A stretch of DNA of 37,583 bases, taken from contig JAIOTO010000093.1 in the NCBI GenBank assembly GCA_021106765.1, positions 1-37,583 on the forward strand, in the 5' to 3' direction. Source of the stretch: Methanosarcinaceae archaeon (GTDB lineage Archaea; Halobacteriota; Methanosarcinia; Methanosarcinales; Methanosarcinaceae). The position numbers and the translations under genes are program-made. The stretch's first letter is position 1, and every line of letters starts with the position of its first letter. Shown in pieces: positions 1 through 7,614 of this stretch. The notes beneath the pieces were generated by a model. That model saw only the letters and a program-made list of their open reading frames with translations, did not search any database and was not told the origin of the DNA.

Positions 1-734
1 TCTACGATCAGATCTGGCTTGGATCATACATGTCTGGTGGTGTAGGTTTCACACAATATGCAACAGCTGCATATACCAACAACATCCTGGACGATAATGT
101 CTACTACAATGTTGACTACATCAACGACAAGTACGATGGTGCAGCCAACAAGGGTGCCGACAACAAGGTCAAGGCAACCCTGGAAGTTGTAAAGGATATC
201 GCAACCGAGTCCACCATCTACGGATTGGAGAACTACGAGAAATATCCAACTGCACTTGAGGACCACTTCGGAGGTTCCCAGAGGGCAACAGTCCTGTCTG
301 CAGCATCCGGTAGTGCTGGAGCATTGGCAACCGGTAACGCAAATGCAGGTCTGTCTGCATGGTACCTGTGCATGTACTTGCACAAGGAAGCCCATGGCCG
401 TCTTGGATTCTTCGGTTTCGATCTGCAGGATCAGTGTGGAGCAACCAACGTATTCTCCTACCAGTCCGATGAGGGTCTCCCCCACGAGCTGCGTGGTCCA
501 AACTATCCAAACTACGCAATGAACGTCGGTCACCAGGGTGGATATGCTGCTATCGCTTCCGCTGCACACGCAGGACGCGGAGATGCATATGCATTGAACC
601 CTCTGATCAAGGTCTGCTTCGCAGATGACCTGCTCCCATTCGACTTCACCGCACCAAGGAAGGAGTTCGGCAGAGGAGCTCTCAAAGAGTTCGAGCCTGC
701 TGGTGAGAGATCTCTCATCATTCCGGCAAAATAA
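1..734 (+). CDS. mcrA: Methyl-coenzyme M reductase alpha subunit, C-terminal part
   Basis: This is the last ~244 codons of McrA, the nickel-F430 enzyme that releases methane from methyl-coenzyme M and coenzyme B in the cytoplasm. The reading frame is open from base 3 and continues upstream of the window. The universal block [20 protein letters not shown] is at the start; its Gln is the 2-methyl-Gln position (Gln400 in Methanothermobacter numbering). The segment [13 protein letters not shown] holds the thioglycine Gly445, Asp450 and S-methyl-Cys452 positions; Phe after the glycine instead of Tyr is the Methanosarcinaceae form. The C-terminus [14 protein letters not shown] is complete. McrA is normally the last gene of mcrBDCGA, and a strong terminator follows at once. 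Family assignment is certain; the genus is not resolved. Confidence 0.98.
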   Translation, partial: YDQIWLGSYMSGGVGFTQYATAAYTNNILDDNVYYNVDYINDKYDGAANKGADNKVKATLEVVKDIATESTIYGLENYEKYPTALEDHFGGSQRATVLSAASGSAGALATGNANAGLSAWYLCMYLHKEAHGRLGFFGFDLQDQCGATNVFSYQSDEGLPHELRGPNYPNYAMNVGHQGGYAAIASAAHAGRGDAYALNPLIKVCFADDLLPFDFTAPRKEFGRGALKEFEPAGERSLIIPAK

Positions 735-745
735 ATATAAAAGTT

Positions 746-780
746 AAAAGCAGGCATTTAATGCCTGCTTTTTGTTATTT
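746..780 (+). terminator. Terminator of the mcr operon
   Basis: A perfect inverted repeat begins 11 bases after the mcrA stop: AAAAGCAGGCATT at 746-758 against AATGCCTGCTTTT at 760-772, in practice an ~11-bp stem with a TTTAA loop. It runs into a T-rich tract at 769-784. This is a good intrinsic terminator for a highly expressed operon. Confidence 0.85.
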
Positions 781-865
781 TTTTTAAATCCATGTGAACA
801 GAGACATGGAATGCTGTTCATTCCTGTAAAATATCCATCCAGCAGCATAAGAACATCCACATACG

Positions 866-900
866 ATCGTTAATCTTAATACTAAAGAACAATCGTTAAT
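866..900 (+). promoter_or_regulatory. Direct repeat in the proA promoter region
   Basis: The 9-mer ATCGTTAAT occurs at 866-874 and again at 892-900, 26 bp apart, separated by an A/T-rich stretch with a weak TATA-like TTAATACTAAA. The pair lies just upstream of proA (start 929). It could be a transcription-factor site or part of the core promoter. This is inference from sequence only. Confidence 0.35.
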
Positions 901-928
901 ATTATCCTTCCATACAGGTGATCTGATA

Positions 929-2278
929 ATGGTGACAGAGATCGAAAAGAAAGTAATTGATGCAAAAAAAGCATCCATAGCACTTGCCAGTGTAGACACA
1001 AAGACAAAGGATCTGGCCCTTGAAGCTATGGCCAGTGCTCTGGATGCGGCCCGGAACAGTATCCTTAAGGCAAACGCACAGGATCTGACGAATGCGGAGA
1101 CACTCCACTCAGAAGGTACACTGTCACAGGCACTCCTTGACAGGCTGAAGGTAACCGATAGCAAGATCGATGGAATGATCGCTGGGATCCGGGACGTCAT
1201 GGAACTGGCCGACCCTGTCGGCAGGACGATGGACTGCCTGGAACTTGACACAGGTCTTGACCTGTACCAGGTCAGCTGTCCCATTGGACTTATAGGAGTG
1301 ATCTTCGAATCGCGTCCGGATGTCGTTCCCCAGGTTATGTCACTATGTTTAAAAAGCGGCAATGCCACTGCTTTCAAGGGCGGGAGTGAAGCATTGTATT
1401 CCAACCGTACGATCTTCGATATCCTGGTGAAAGCCATAGAGAACACAGACGGAATGCCCAAGAACGCTTTCCAGTTAATGGAGACCCGGGAAGAGGTTAT
1501 GGATATCCTATCACTGGATGCATACATCGACCTGCTTATCCCACGTGGATCCAATGCATTTGTGAAATTCATACAGGACAACACTAAGATCCCTGTTCTC
1601 GGACATTCCGATGGTATCTGCCACGTTTATGTGGATCGGGAGGCAGATCTCGAGAAAGCTTATCGGGTCGTATTCGATTCCAAGGTACAGTATCCAGCTG
1701 TCTGCAATGCTATGGAGACACTGCTCATACACCGCGATATCGTTGATGACTTCACGGCTACAATGATGAAAAGGTTCAGTGAAGCCGGAGTCGAACTTCG
1801 GTCCGATGAACTGACCTATGATATTGCCCGGAATATTGGTTTGAAGAAGATCGACAGGGCATCCGATGCTGACTGGGACTGTGAATACAACGATCTGATC
1901 GTTTCTATAAAGGTGGTAGATTCCGTGAATGATGCCATCGAACACATCAATACACATGGATCCCATCATACCGATGCCATTGTTACTGAAGATCCACAGG
2001 CCAGGCGCATCTTCATTAGCCTTGTGGACTCATCCAGTGTTATAGTCAATGCCTCCACCCGGTTTGCCGACGGTTTCCGATATGGTAAAGGTGCAGAGGT
2101 CGGCATCAGCACAAACAAGATCCATGCGCGTGGACCCGTTGGAATGGAGGGGCTTGTCATATACAAATATGTACTGCTTGGCAACGGTGAAAAGGTGGCC
2201 GATTATACGGGATCAAATGCTAAGCCGTTCACCCACAGGAAACTGCAGAGCAACCTTTCCGACGTACTCAATAACTAA
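929..2278 (+). CDS. proA: Glutamate-5-semialdehyde dehydrogenase (gamma-glutamyl phosphate reductase)
   Basis: ProA reduces gamma-glutamyl phosphate to glutamate-5-semialdehyde with NADPH, the second step of proline synthesis. The protein has 449 residues, slightly longer than typical bacterial ProA (~417). The aldehyde-dehydrogenase fold is recognisable: the block CPIGLIGVIFESRPDVVPQV followed by SGNATAFKGGSEA for dinucleotide binding, and the catalytic cysteine in QYPAVCNAMETLLIH. The C-terminal stretch EVGISTNKIHARGPVGMEGL is also conserved. The ATG at 929 is preceded by AGGTGATCTG, which matches the 16S 3' end. proB follows after 48 bases on the same strand, so the two are probably cotranscribed; the order proA-proB is the reverse of many bacteria. 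proC is not in the window. Confidence 0.96.
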   Translation: MVTEIEKKVIDAKKASIALASVDTKTKDLALEAMASALDAARNSILKANAQDLTNAETLHSEGTLSQALLDRLKVTDSKIDGMIAGIRDVMELADPVGRTMDCLELDTGLDLYQVSCPIGLIGVIFESRPDVVPQVMSLCLKSGNATAFKGGSEALYSNRTIFDILVKAIENTDGMPKNAFQLMETREEVMDILSLDAYIDLLIPRGSNAFVKFIQDNTKIPVLGHSDGICHVYVDREADLEKAYRVVFDSKVQYPAVCNAMETLLIHRDIVDDFTATMMKRFSEAGVELRSDELTYDIARNIGLKKIDRASDADWDCEYNDLIVSIKVVDSVNDAIEHINTHGSHHTDAIVTEDPQARRIFISLVDSSSVIVNASTRFADGFRYGKGAEVGISTNKIHARGPVGMEGLVIYKYVLLGNGEKVADYTGSNAKPFTHRKLQSNLSDVLNN

Positions 2279-2326
2279 ATACTAATATCAACAAACAAGG
2301 AAAAATAATATTCAGGAGCAGATGAC

Positions 2327-3460
2327 TTGACCAGCAGGAAAGAGCTATTCAGTGATGTTGAGAAGATCGTCATCAAGATAGGGACCACCTCGATCAGTGG
2401 GAACAATGGCTGTCTTGATCTCGAATTCATGGATCGGATTGCATCTCAGGTAGCAGATCTGCATAATCTGGGGAAACAGGTCATTATTGTAAGTTCCGGA
2501 TCGATTGGAGTGGGGGTCGAACTGCTACACCTAAATAGCAGACCACGCGAGATTCCGGTGCGACAGGCGGCGGCGGCGGTTGGTCAGAGCGTACTGATGC
2601 AACACTGGATGGTAGCGTTCAAACGATACGATCTCAATGTTGCCCAGATACTGCTTAGCTATGAATCCTTTACCGATCGACTGACCTATCTGAACCTGCG
2701 AAACAGCATCTCCACTCTGCTCAGTTATGGTGTGATACCCATTATCAACGAAAATGATCCCACATGTGTCCATGAGATCGAAGCTACACTGGGTGATAAT
2801 GATAAACTATCCGCTATGGTCGCCAGCAAAACAGAAGCCGATCTTCTCATCATGCTATCCGACATCAATGGGTTGTATGACCGGAACCCAAAGAGACATT
2901 CTGATGCTATCCTTCTAAACACGGTTGAGGAAGTCACACCCACGATCGAAAGCTATGGAGGCAGCCCCACCAGTACGAAGGGGGTTGGAGGTATGCGTAC
3001 AAAGATCGAAGCTGCGAAGATCTGCAATATGGCAGGCTGCTATATGGTCATTGCCAACAGTAGTGTTGATGATGTCGTTCTCAGGATACTTGACGGTAAC
3101 ATGATCGGAACATTGTTCCTTGCCAACCAGTACGTACACCGCAACAGGATCCGCTGGATCATCCTTGCCATGTCATCTGGTACGATCGTCGTTGATAGTG
3201 GTGCAAGGGATGCACTCATGAACAGCATGAGTTTGCTCCCTAAGGGTGTGAACGAAGTAGTAGGGGATTTTGATCGGGGGGATATTGTGAAACTTGAATG
3301 TGAAGGGGAGGTCTTTGGCAAAGGGATAACAGATTATACGTCTGAAGAACTGGAGCAGATCAAAGGCAAGAATACAAACCTGATCGTTGACGCCCTCGGA
3401 TACAAGAATTATGATCATGTCATTAAAAAGGAGAACATAGGACTTTTCAAACAGTCATGA
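2327..3460 (+). CDS. proB: Glutamate 5-kinase with PUA domain
   Basis: ProB phosphorylates glutamate to gamma-glutamyl phosphate, the first and usually feedback-controlled step of proline synthesis. The 377 residues comprise an amino-acid-kinase domain (to about residue 260) and a C-terminal PUA domain (about 270-360). Kinase motifs include VIKIGTTSIS near the N-terminus, VSSGSIGVGVE, INENDPTC and GDNDKLSAMVA, with TKGVGGMRTKIEAAKIC late in the domain. The start is TTG, chosen because AGGAG sits 8 bases upstream at 2314-2318 and no ATG is available in frame nearby. The gene follows proA by 48 bases. Length and PUA domain match full-size bacterial ProB, so the enzyme should be complete. Confidence 0.95.
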   Translation: MTSRKELFSDVEKIVIKIGTTSISGNNGCLDLEFMDRIASQVADLHNLGKQVIIVSSGSIGVGVELLHLNSRPREIPVRQAAAAVGQSVLMQHWMVAFKRYDLNVAQILLSYESFTDRLTYLNLRNSISTLLSYGVIPIINENDPTCVHEIEATLGDNDKLSAMVASKTEADLLIMLSDINGLYDRNPKRHSDAILLNTVEEVTPTIESYGGSPTSTKGVGGMRTKIEAAKICNMAGCYMVIANSSVDDVVLRILDGNMIGTLFLANQYVHRNRIRWIILAMSSGTIVVDSGARDALMNSMSLLPKGVNEVVGDFDRGDIVKLECEGEVFGKGITDYTSEELEQIKGKNTNLIVDALGYKNYDHVIKKENIGLFKQS

Positions 3461-3514
3461 TATCATAGTTTCGATCATTGTATGTCACTGAACACGAGAC
3501 ATATGCGGCATGGT

Positions 3515-3557
3515 CATATATATAAAGGGACATCACATATATTGTATTTAACAATAT
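3515..3557 (+). promoter_or_regulatory. Promoter with inverted-repeat operator at the predicted transcription start
   Basis: A strong archaeal TATA box, CATATATATAAAGGG, lies at 3514-3528. About 25 bases downstream, where transcription should begin, is a perfect 7-5-7 inverted repeat: ATATTGT (3539-3545), ATTTA, ACAATAT (3551-3557). A repressor bound there would block initiation. Seen directly; the operator role is inferred from position. Confidence 0.6.
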
Positions 3558-3562
3558 GTTTG

Positions 3563-3703
3563 TCCACATATCAGCTTCATCGATATGTGTAGAACATGCA
3601 TGTTGTGAACAATTCCAGAGGGGAGAATGATCTGGAAATAATGTCCTGGAAAGTTACTACTCAGATGTTTGCAAATTCTTGTAACAAAGACTGCTACAAA
3701 TGA
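3563..3703 (+). other. Structured leader with nested small ORFs
   Basis: The ~200-base leader of the next gene contains an 8-bp stem, CACATATC (3565-3572) with GATATGTG (3582-3589), and the 12-bp palindrome AACATGCATGTT (3593-3604). A GAGGGGAG motif (3618-3625) follows. A 4-codon ORF starts at 3627 and its stop overlaps, as TAATG, a 20-codon ORF at 3641-3703. That ORF ends one base before an in-frame ATG (3705) of the kinase-like gene. It may be a regulatory leader; coding of the mini-ORFs is unproven. Confidence 0.35.
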
Positions 3704-3752
3704 AATGTCTAACTACATTCAATACCCTCACAACAGATATGTGTCGGATACT

Positions 3753-5246
3753 ATGGCAACGAAGAAGATCCCAAATATTGTCTTAGCAGATAAAGACGAT
3801 ATGGATATAAGGGTACTGGAAGAGGCCCTTAAGGCAAACTATTGTTTATCAAAGGTCTATAGTGGTAAAGAGTTACTGGAAAAAGCAAAGGACCTTCCAG
3901 ATCTAATACTGCTTGGGACTGCACTGCCGGATATGACTGGTTATGATGTATGTAATTTACTCAAGAACGATACTGTCACCCAGTTCATACCTATTGTAAT
4001 GATAATGTCTTCTTCAGAATCTGGCAATGAAGATCTATCTATAGATGCCGGAGCCGATGATTATCTCACAAGACCCCTTGATATATTGGAACTTAATACC
4101 CGGGCAAGATCATTGATCCGCATTAAGGAATTACACGATTCTATCATGGAAGAAAGGGATATAGCCCAGAAATATATTGATCTGGCAGGTTCTATCTTTG
4201 GAGTTATCAATAAAGATTTTGAGGTTATCCTTGTCAATAAGAAAGCTGCAGAATTGCTTGGATATCCAAAAGAAGAGATCACTGGCCAGAAATGGTTTGA
4301 TGTATTTCTACCAGAACGGATCAGGGACATGATCAAAGGTGGGTATAAACTGGTTTTGGAAGGAAAACTCGAACCGCCTGAGTTTTCTGAAAAGCCTATC
4401 CTTACCAAAAATGGTGAAGAGAGACTGGTATTCTGGCATGATGTTGTTCTAAAGGATGAGGAGGGCAATATTTTAGGGACTATCAGCTCCGGGGAAGACA
4501 TAACAGAAAGAAAGGAAGCCGAGAATGCTCTGCTAAAAGCAAATGAGGAACTACGATCGCTTGACACAATGAAGTTCAATTTTCTTGAGGACATGAGCTA
4601 CGAACTCAGAACGCCAATAGTGTCGATCAAAGGGTTTTGTGAACTGTTGGATAAGGGAAGTCTTGGTCCAATGACCCCCGACCAAAAGAAAGCACTCTCA
4701 CCCATTATGCGTAATACTGAACGGTTACGACGTTTGATCGAATCACTGCTCTATCTTAGCACAGATCATACCCAAAAAGTTGAATACAATTTCGTGCCTG
4801 TGGATATTGGAAAAACGATCACGAATATGGTCCTGGACATGTCAATGCAGATCAAAACAAAAGACCTGTTCCTAGAACAACACATATCAGAGGATCTTCC
4901 AACCATCAATGCAGATGTTGGCTATCTTGAAAATGTGATCTATCATCTTCTGGACAACGCGATCAAATTCACGCCAAAGGGTGGCAAGATCACTATATTT
5001 GCAAAACGGGATGGAGATTACATACATATCACATTATGTGATACGGGCATAGGTATGCCCGAGAACAAACTGCAGGAAATTTTTGATAAGTTTTACCAGA
5101 TAGATGGGTCAACCAAACGAAAATATGGTGGTGCGGGAGTTGGTCTGTGCATATGCAAACGGGTTGTAGAAGATCACGGTGGAGAGATTACCGTGACAAG
5201 TAGGGAAGGGGAAGGAAGCTCTTTTTATTTAAAATTACCAATTTGA
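3753..5246 (+). CDS. Receiver-PAS-histidine kinase-like protein lacking both phosphorylation residues
   Basis: This is a soluble 497-residue protein with an N-terminal receiver-like domain (residues 5-125), a PAS domain (about 140-255), a dimerisation/H-box helix pair (about 270-340) and a HATPase domain (about 370-497). The ATP-binding N, G1, F and G2 boxes look intact (LLDNAIKF, DTGIGMP, FDKFYQID, GGAGVGLCI). However, the receiver phospho-acceptor position reads DLILLGTALPD, with Gly55 (codon 3915-3917) instead of Asp, and the conserved Lys is Arg in DDYLTRP. The H-box reads DMSYELRTP, with Tyr283 (codon 4599-4601) in place of the phospho-His. Both phosphotransfer residues are therefore missing while ATP binding is kept. 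The start is uncertain: ATG 3753 gives a standard receiver N-terminus; ATG 3705 or TTG 3669 would add up to 28 residues. It lies just upstream of the che cluster. Confidence 0.85.
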   Translation: MATKKIPNIVLADKDDMDIRVLEEALKANYCLSKVYSGKELLEKAKDLPDLILLGTALPDMTGYDVCNLLKNDTVTQFIPIVMIMSSSESGNEDLSIDAGADDYLTRPLDILELNTRARSLIRIKELHDSIMEERDIAQKYIDLAGSIFGVINKDFEVILVNKKAAELLGYPKEEITGQKWFDVFLPERIRDMIKGGYKLVLEGKLEPPEFSEKPILTKNGEERLVFWHDVVLKDEEGNILGTISSGEDITERKEAENALLKANEELRSLDTMKFNFLEDMSYELRTPIVSIKGFCELLDKGSLGPMTPDQKKALSPIMRNTERLRRLIESLLYLSTDHTQKVEYNFVPVDIGKTITNMVLDMSMQIKTKDLFLEQHISEDLPTINADVGYLENVIYHLLDNAIKFTPKGGKITIFAKRDGDYIHITLCDTGIGMPENKLQEIFDKFYQIDGSTKRKYGGAGVGLCICKRVVEDHGGEITVTSREGEGSSFYLKLPI

Positions 5247-5340
5247 ATTTTGATCAGGTCAAAAGAACAGTTCCTCAAAGAAACGTCCTTTTAGCAGGTA
5301 AAAGCTTCACTACAATAGTTCATTCTTTATTTTCAGCAAA

Positions 5341-5377
5341 AACTATATATGGATAATACTCATTATCATAATAATGA
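5341..5377 (+). promoter_or_regulatory. cheW promoter with inverted repeat
   Basis: The TATA box AACTATATATGG is at 5341-5352. A perfect 7-4-7 inverted repeat, TCATTAT (5360-5366), CATA, ATAATGA (5371-5377), sits at the expected transcription start. Its sequence differs from the repeat at 3539-3557 although the placement is the same. The leader to cheW is about 100 bases. Confidence 0.5.
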
Positions 5378-5469
5378 ATAATGTTTATACTTTCCATTTA
5401 TGATTTGAATAATATGGGAATACACAACTCGTATAATTGTAAGAAGAGCACTCCACAGGAGAATTAAAT

Positions 5470-5979
5470 ATGAATGAAGATGCAATAGAAAGCACTGAAA
5501 GCGGTATGGATCTGCTCCAGTTGGTAGTCTTCCAGCTAGGAGAAGAGGAATTTGGCGTAGATGTTATGCAGGTAAAAGAAATAATTCGAATGCCGAGCAT
5601 TACTCGCATTCCACAAGCTCCCGATTATGTAAAAGGAGTGATCAATCTTCGTGGCAAGATCAATGTTGTGATCAATCTCGCAAAACGATTCGGTCAGGAC
5701 TCCAAAGAGATTGATGAGCATTCACGGATAATCGTGGTAGAGGTTGATACCAATGAGATAGGAATGATCGTCGACTCGGTAAGCGAGGTTAAGAGAATAC
5801 CACGATCTGACGTAGAACCAGCTCCCGCGATAATCACATCAAAGATAAGTGAAGATTATCTAAGAGGTGTGGGTAAGGTCGACGATAGATTGTTGATCCT
5901 CCTGAATCTGGAAAAGGTACTTACCGGAAAAGAAGTTGAAGAGATATCTGCAATAGAGAACAGTTCAAACACTGAGTGA
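5470..5979 (+). CDS. cheW: Chemotaxis coupling protein CheW
   Basis: CheW links membrane receptors to the CheA kinase. The 169-residue protein is a single CheW/SH3-like domain: LQLVVFQLGEEEFGVDVMQVKEIIR at the N-terminus, ITRIPQAPDYVKGVINLRGKI in the middle, and a valine-rich core ending in DDRLLILLNLEKVL. An acidic tail of about 20 residues follows. The ATG at 5470 is preceded by CAGGAGAATTAAAT, with AGGAG 8 bases upstream. It is the first gene of the chemotaxis cluster, has its own promoter, and is separated from cheY by 129 bases that carry another promoter. Confidence 0.95.
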   Translation: MNEDAIESTESGMDLLQLVVFQLGEEEFGVDVMQVKEIIRMPSITRIPQAPDYVKGVINLRGKINVVINLAKRFGQDSKEIDEHSRIIVVEVDTNEIGMIVDSVSEVKRIPRSDVEPAPAIITSKISEDYLRGVGKVDDRLLILLNLEKVLTGKEVEEISAIENSSNTE

Positions 5980-6033
5980 TGAGATATAGAACTATTAGTA
6001 GAAGCAAATCAATATTGGTATTAAATTTCACAT

Positions 6034-6046
6034 CTAAATATATATG
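6034..6046 (+). promoter_or_regulatory. TATA box for cheY
   Basis: CTAAATATATATGG at 6034-6047 lies 63 bases before the cheY start, giving a leader of roughly 40 bases with GGAGG just before the gene. It implies that cheY-cheB-cheA and following genes can be transcribed independently of cheW. Confidence 0.5.
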
Positions 6047-6108
6047 GGGTATATCTATAATATCTCTTAAATAATTCATATCATTTTACAAATTGGAGGA
6101 TATAAGAC

Positions 6109-6465
6109 ATGGCGAAAGTAATGATCGTTGATGATGCTGCATTTATGCGGATGGTGATAAAGGACATATTGTCCAAAAATGGACATGAAGTTGTCGGAGA
6201 AGCTGTAGACGGTTTGGATGCTGTCCAGAAGTACTCCGAACTCAAACCAGATGTGGTCTTTATGGACATCGTTATGCCCAATATGGAAGGTACAGAGGCA
6301 TTAACGAAGATCATGGGGATGGATCCAAACGCAAAGGTTATCATGTGTTCATCCATTGGGCAGCAATCCGTGGTCACCGAAGCCATCACGGCTGGTGCAC
6401 AGGATTTCATCATAAAACCATTTGATGCTACAAAAGTGTTGGAAGCCCTTAATAACGTAATCTGA
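6109..6465 (+). CDS. cheY: Chemotaxis response regulator CheY
   Basis: This is a 118-residue single receiver domain, the phospho-signal that leaves the receptor array and in archaea acts on the archaellum motor through CheF. All key residues are present: the acidic pair in IVDDAAFMR, phospho-acceptor Asp in VVFMDIVMPNMEG, Ser in MCSSIGQQ and Lys in FIIKPFDATKV. The ATG has GGAGG 10 bases upstream. cheB begins one base after the stop codon, so the two are translationally coupled. In contrast to the receiver at 3753, this one is fully functional by sequence. Confidence 0.95.
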   Translation: MAKVMIVDDAAFMRMVIKDILSKNGHEVVGEAVDGLDAVQKYSELKPDVVFMDIVMPNMEGTEALTKIMGMDPNAKVIMCSSIGQQSVVTEAITAGAQDFIIKPFDATKVLEALNNVI

Positions 6466-6466
6466 T

Positions 6467-7558
6467 ATGATAATTAAAGTACTTGTAGTCGATGATTCTG
6501 CATTCATGCGGAAAGTAATATCAGACATCTTAAGTAAAGACCCTATGATCGATGTAGTCGCGACTGCACGAAATGGTCAGGATGCTATTGAAAAGGTCGA
6601 AAGGTTCGGACCGGATGTGGTGACCCTCGACAACGAAATGCCAGTACTTGATGGACTGCATACCCTCGGTTATATCATGAGTGAATGTCCGACACCGGTC
6701 ATAATGCTAAGTGCTGTGAGTGAAAAAGCAGCAGATATTACCCTCACTGCTATGGAGTATGGTGCTGTAGATGTTATAATAAAACCTTCGGGTAATATCA
6801 GTCTCGACATTAACAAAATGGCAGAGGAGATCGTTTCCAAGGTTAAGACCGCTGCAAAGGTTGATCCCGAAAAGCTTGAATTTATGGAAAGACACGTCGA
6901 CATATCCAAAAGTCGAAAAGATCTATCCGTTCGAACACAGGCATCCACATCGATGAAAAAAGGAATTAGAGTAAACAAGATCGTTGCGATCGGTTCCTCT
7001 ACAGGAGGACCACGTGCTCTTGAGCAGGTGATACCAAAACTACCAGCGGATCTGCCAGCTGCAGTACTGGTGGTGCAACACATGCCTGCTGGGTTTACCG
7101 CATCCCTGTCAAAGAGGCTGGACAGCCAATCCCCATTGACAGTCAAAGAAGCAAAGGACGGGGATGTCATACGGATTGGCGAAGTATTGCTCGCACCAGG
7201 CAATTACCACATGGAGATCGTACAGAAAAAAATAGACGGTGTCATGAAGGAGGTTGTAGCGCTTAATCAGAGGCCGCGAGAACAGGGTGTCAGGCCAGCT
7301 GTTAACGTGTTGTTCAAATCCATTGTTCCTATCTACAGGCCGAACATACTTTCTGTGATCCTTACCGGAATGGGGGTCGATGGCGCAGATGGGGTTGCCC
7401 GGATAAAGGAGATGGGAGGGTATGCTATAGCAGAAGCAGAACAATCATGTGTGGTCTATGGAATGCCAAAAGCGATCGTAGACCGGGGTATGGCAGATTC
7501 TGTATTACCTCTTGAAAAGATCGCAGAAGGGATCGTGCATAGATTGGGATTAATGTAA
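6467..7558 (+). CDS. cheB: Chemotaxis methylesterase CheB
   Basis: CheB removes methyl groups from receptor glutamates (and can deamidate glutamines) when phosphorylated by CheA. The 363 residues contain a receiver domain (residues 1-120; phospho-Asp in VVTLDNEMPVLDG, Lys in DVIIKPSG), a linker (about 125-170), and the esterase domain (about 172-360). The catalytic triad is visible: Ser in AIGSSTGGPRAL, His in VVQHMPAGF, Asp in GMGVDGADG. It starts one base after cheY. Length is typical (~350), and nothing appears broken. Confidence 0.96.
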   Translation: MIIKVLVVDDSAFMRKVISDILSKDPMIDVVATARNGQDAIEKVERFGPDVVTLDNEMPVLDGLHTLGYIMSECPTPVIMLSAVSEKAADITLTAMEYGAVDVIIKPSGNISLDINKMAEEIVSKVKTAAKVDPEKLEFMERHVDISKSRKDLSVRTQASTSMKKGIRVNKIVAIGSSTGGPRALEQVIPKLPADLPAAVLVVQHMPAGFTASLSKRLDSQSPLTVKEAKDGDVIRIGEVLLAPGNYHMEIVQKKIDGVMKEVVALNQRPREQGVRPAVNVLFKSIVPIYRPNILSVILTGMGVDGADGVARIKEMGGYAIAEAEQSCVVYGMPKAIVDRGMADSVLPLEKIAEGIVHRLGLM

Positions 7559-7614
7559 TGAATATATTTTAAAACACTACATTGTTTATATTGTGAAGCA
7601 GGAGGACTAGGAAT

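Noticed and set aside
784-1584. Long antisense ORF (266 codons) opposite proA
   Set aside because: It lies entirely against or just beyond a conserved gene, is rich in Ser/Arg from reverse-strand codon bias, and has no ribosome site.
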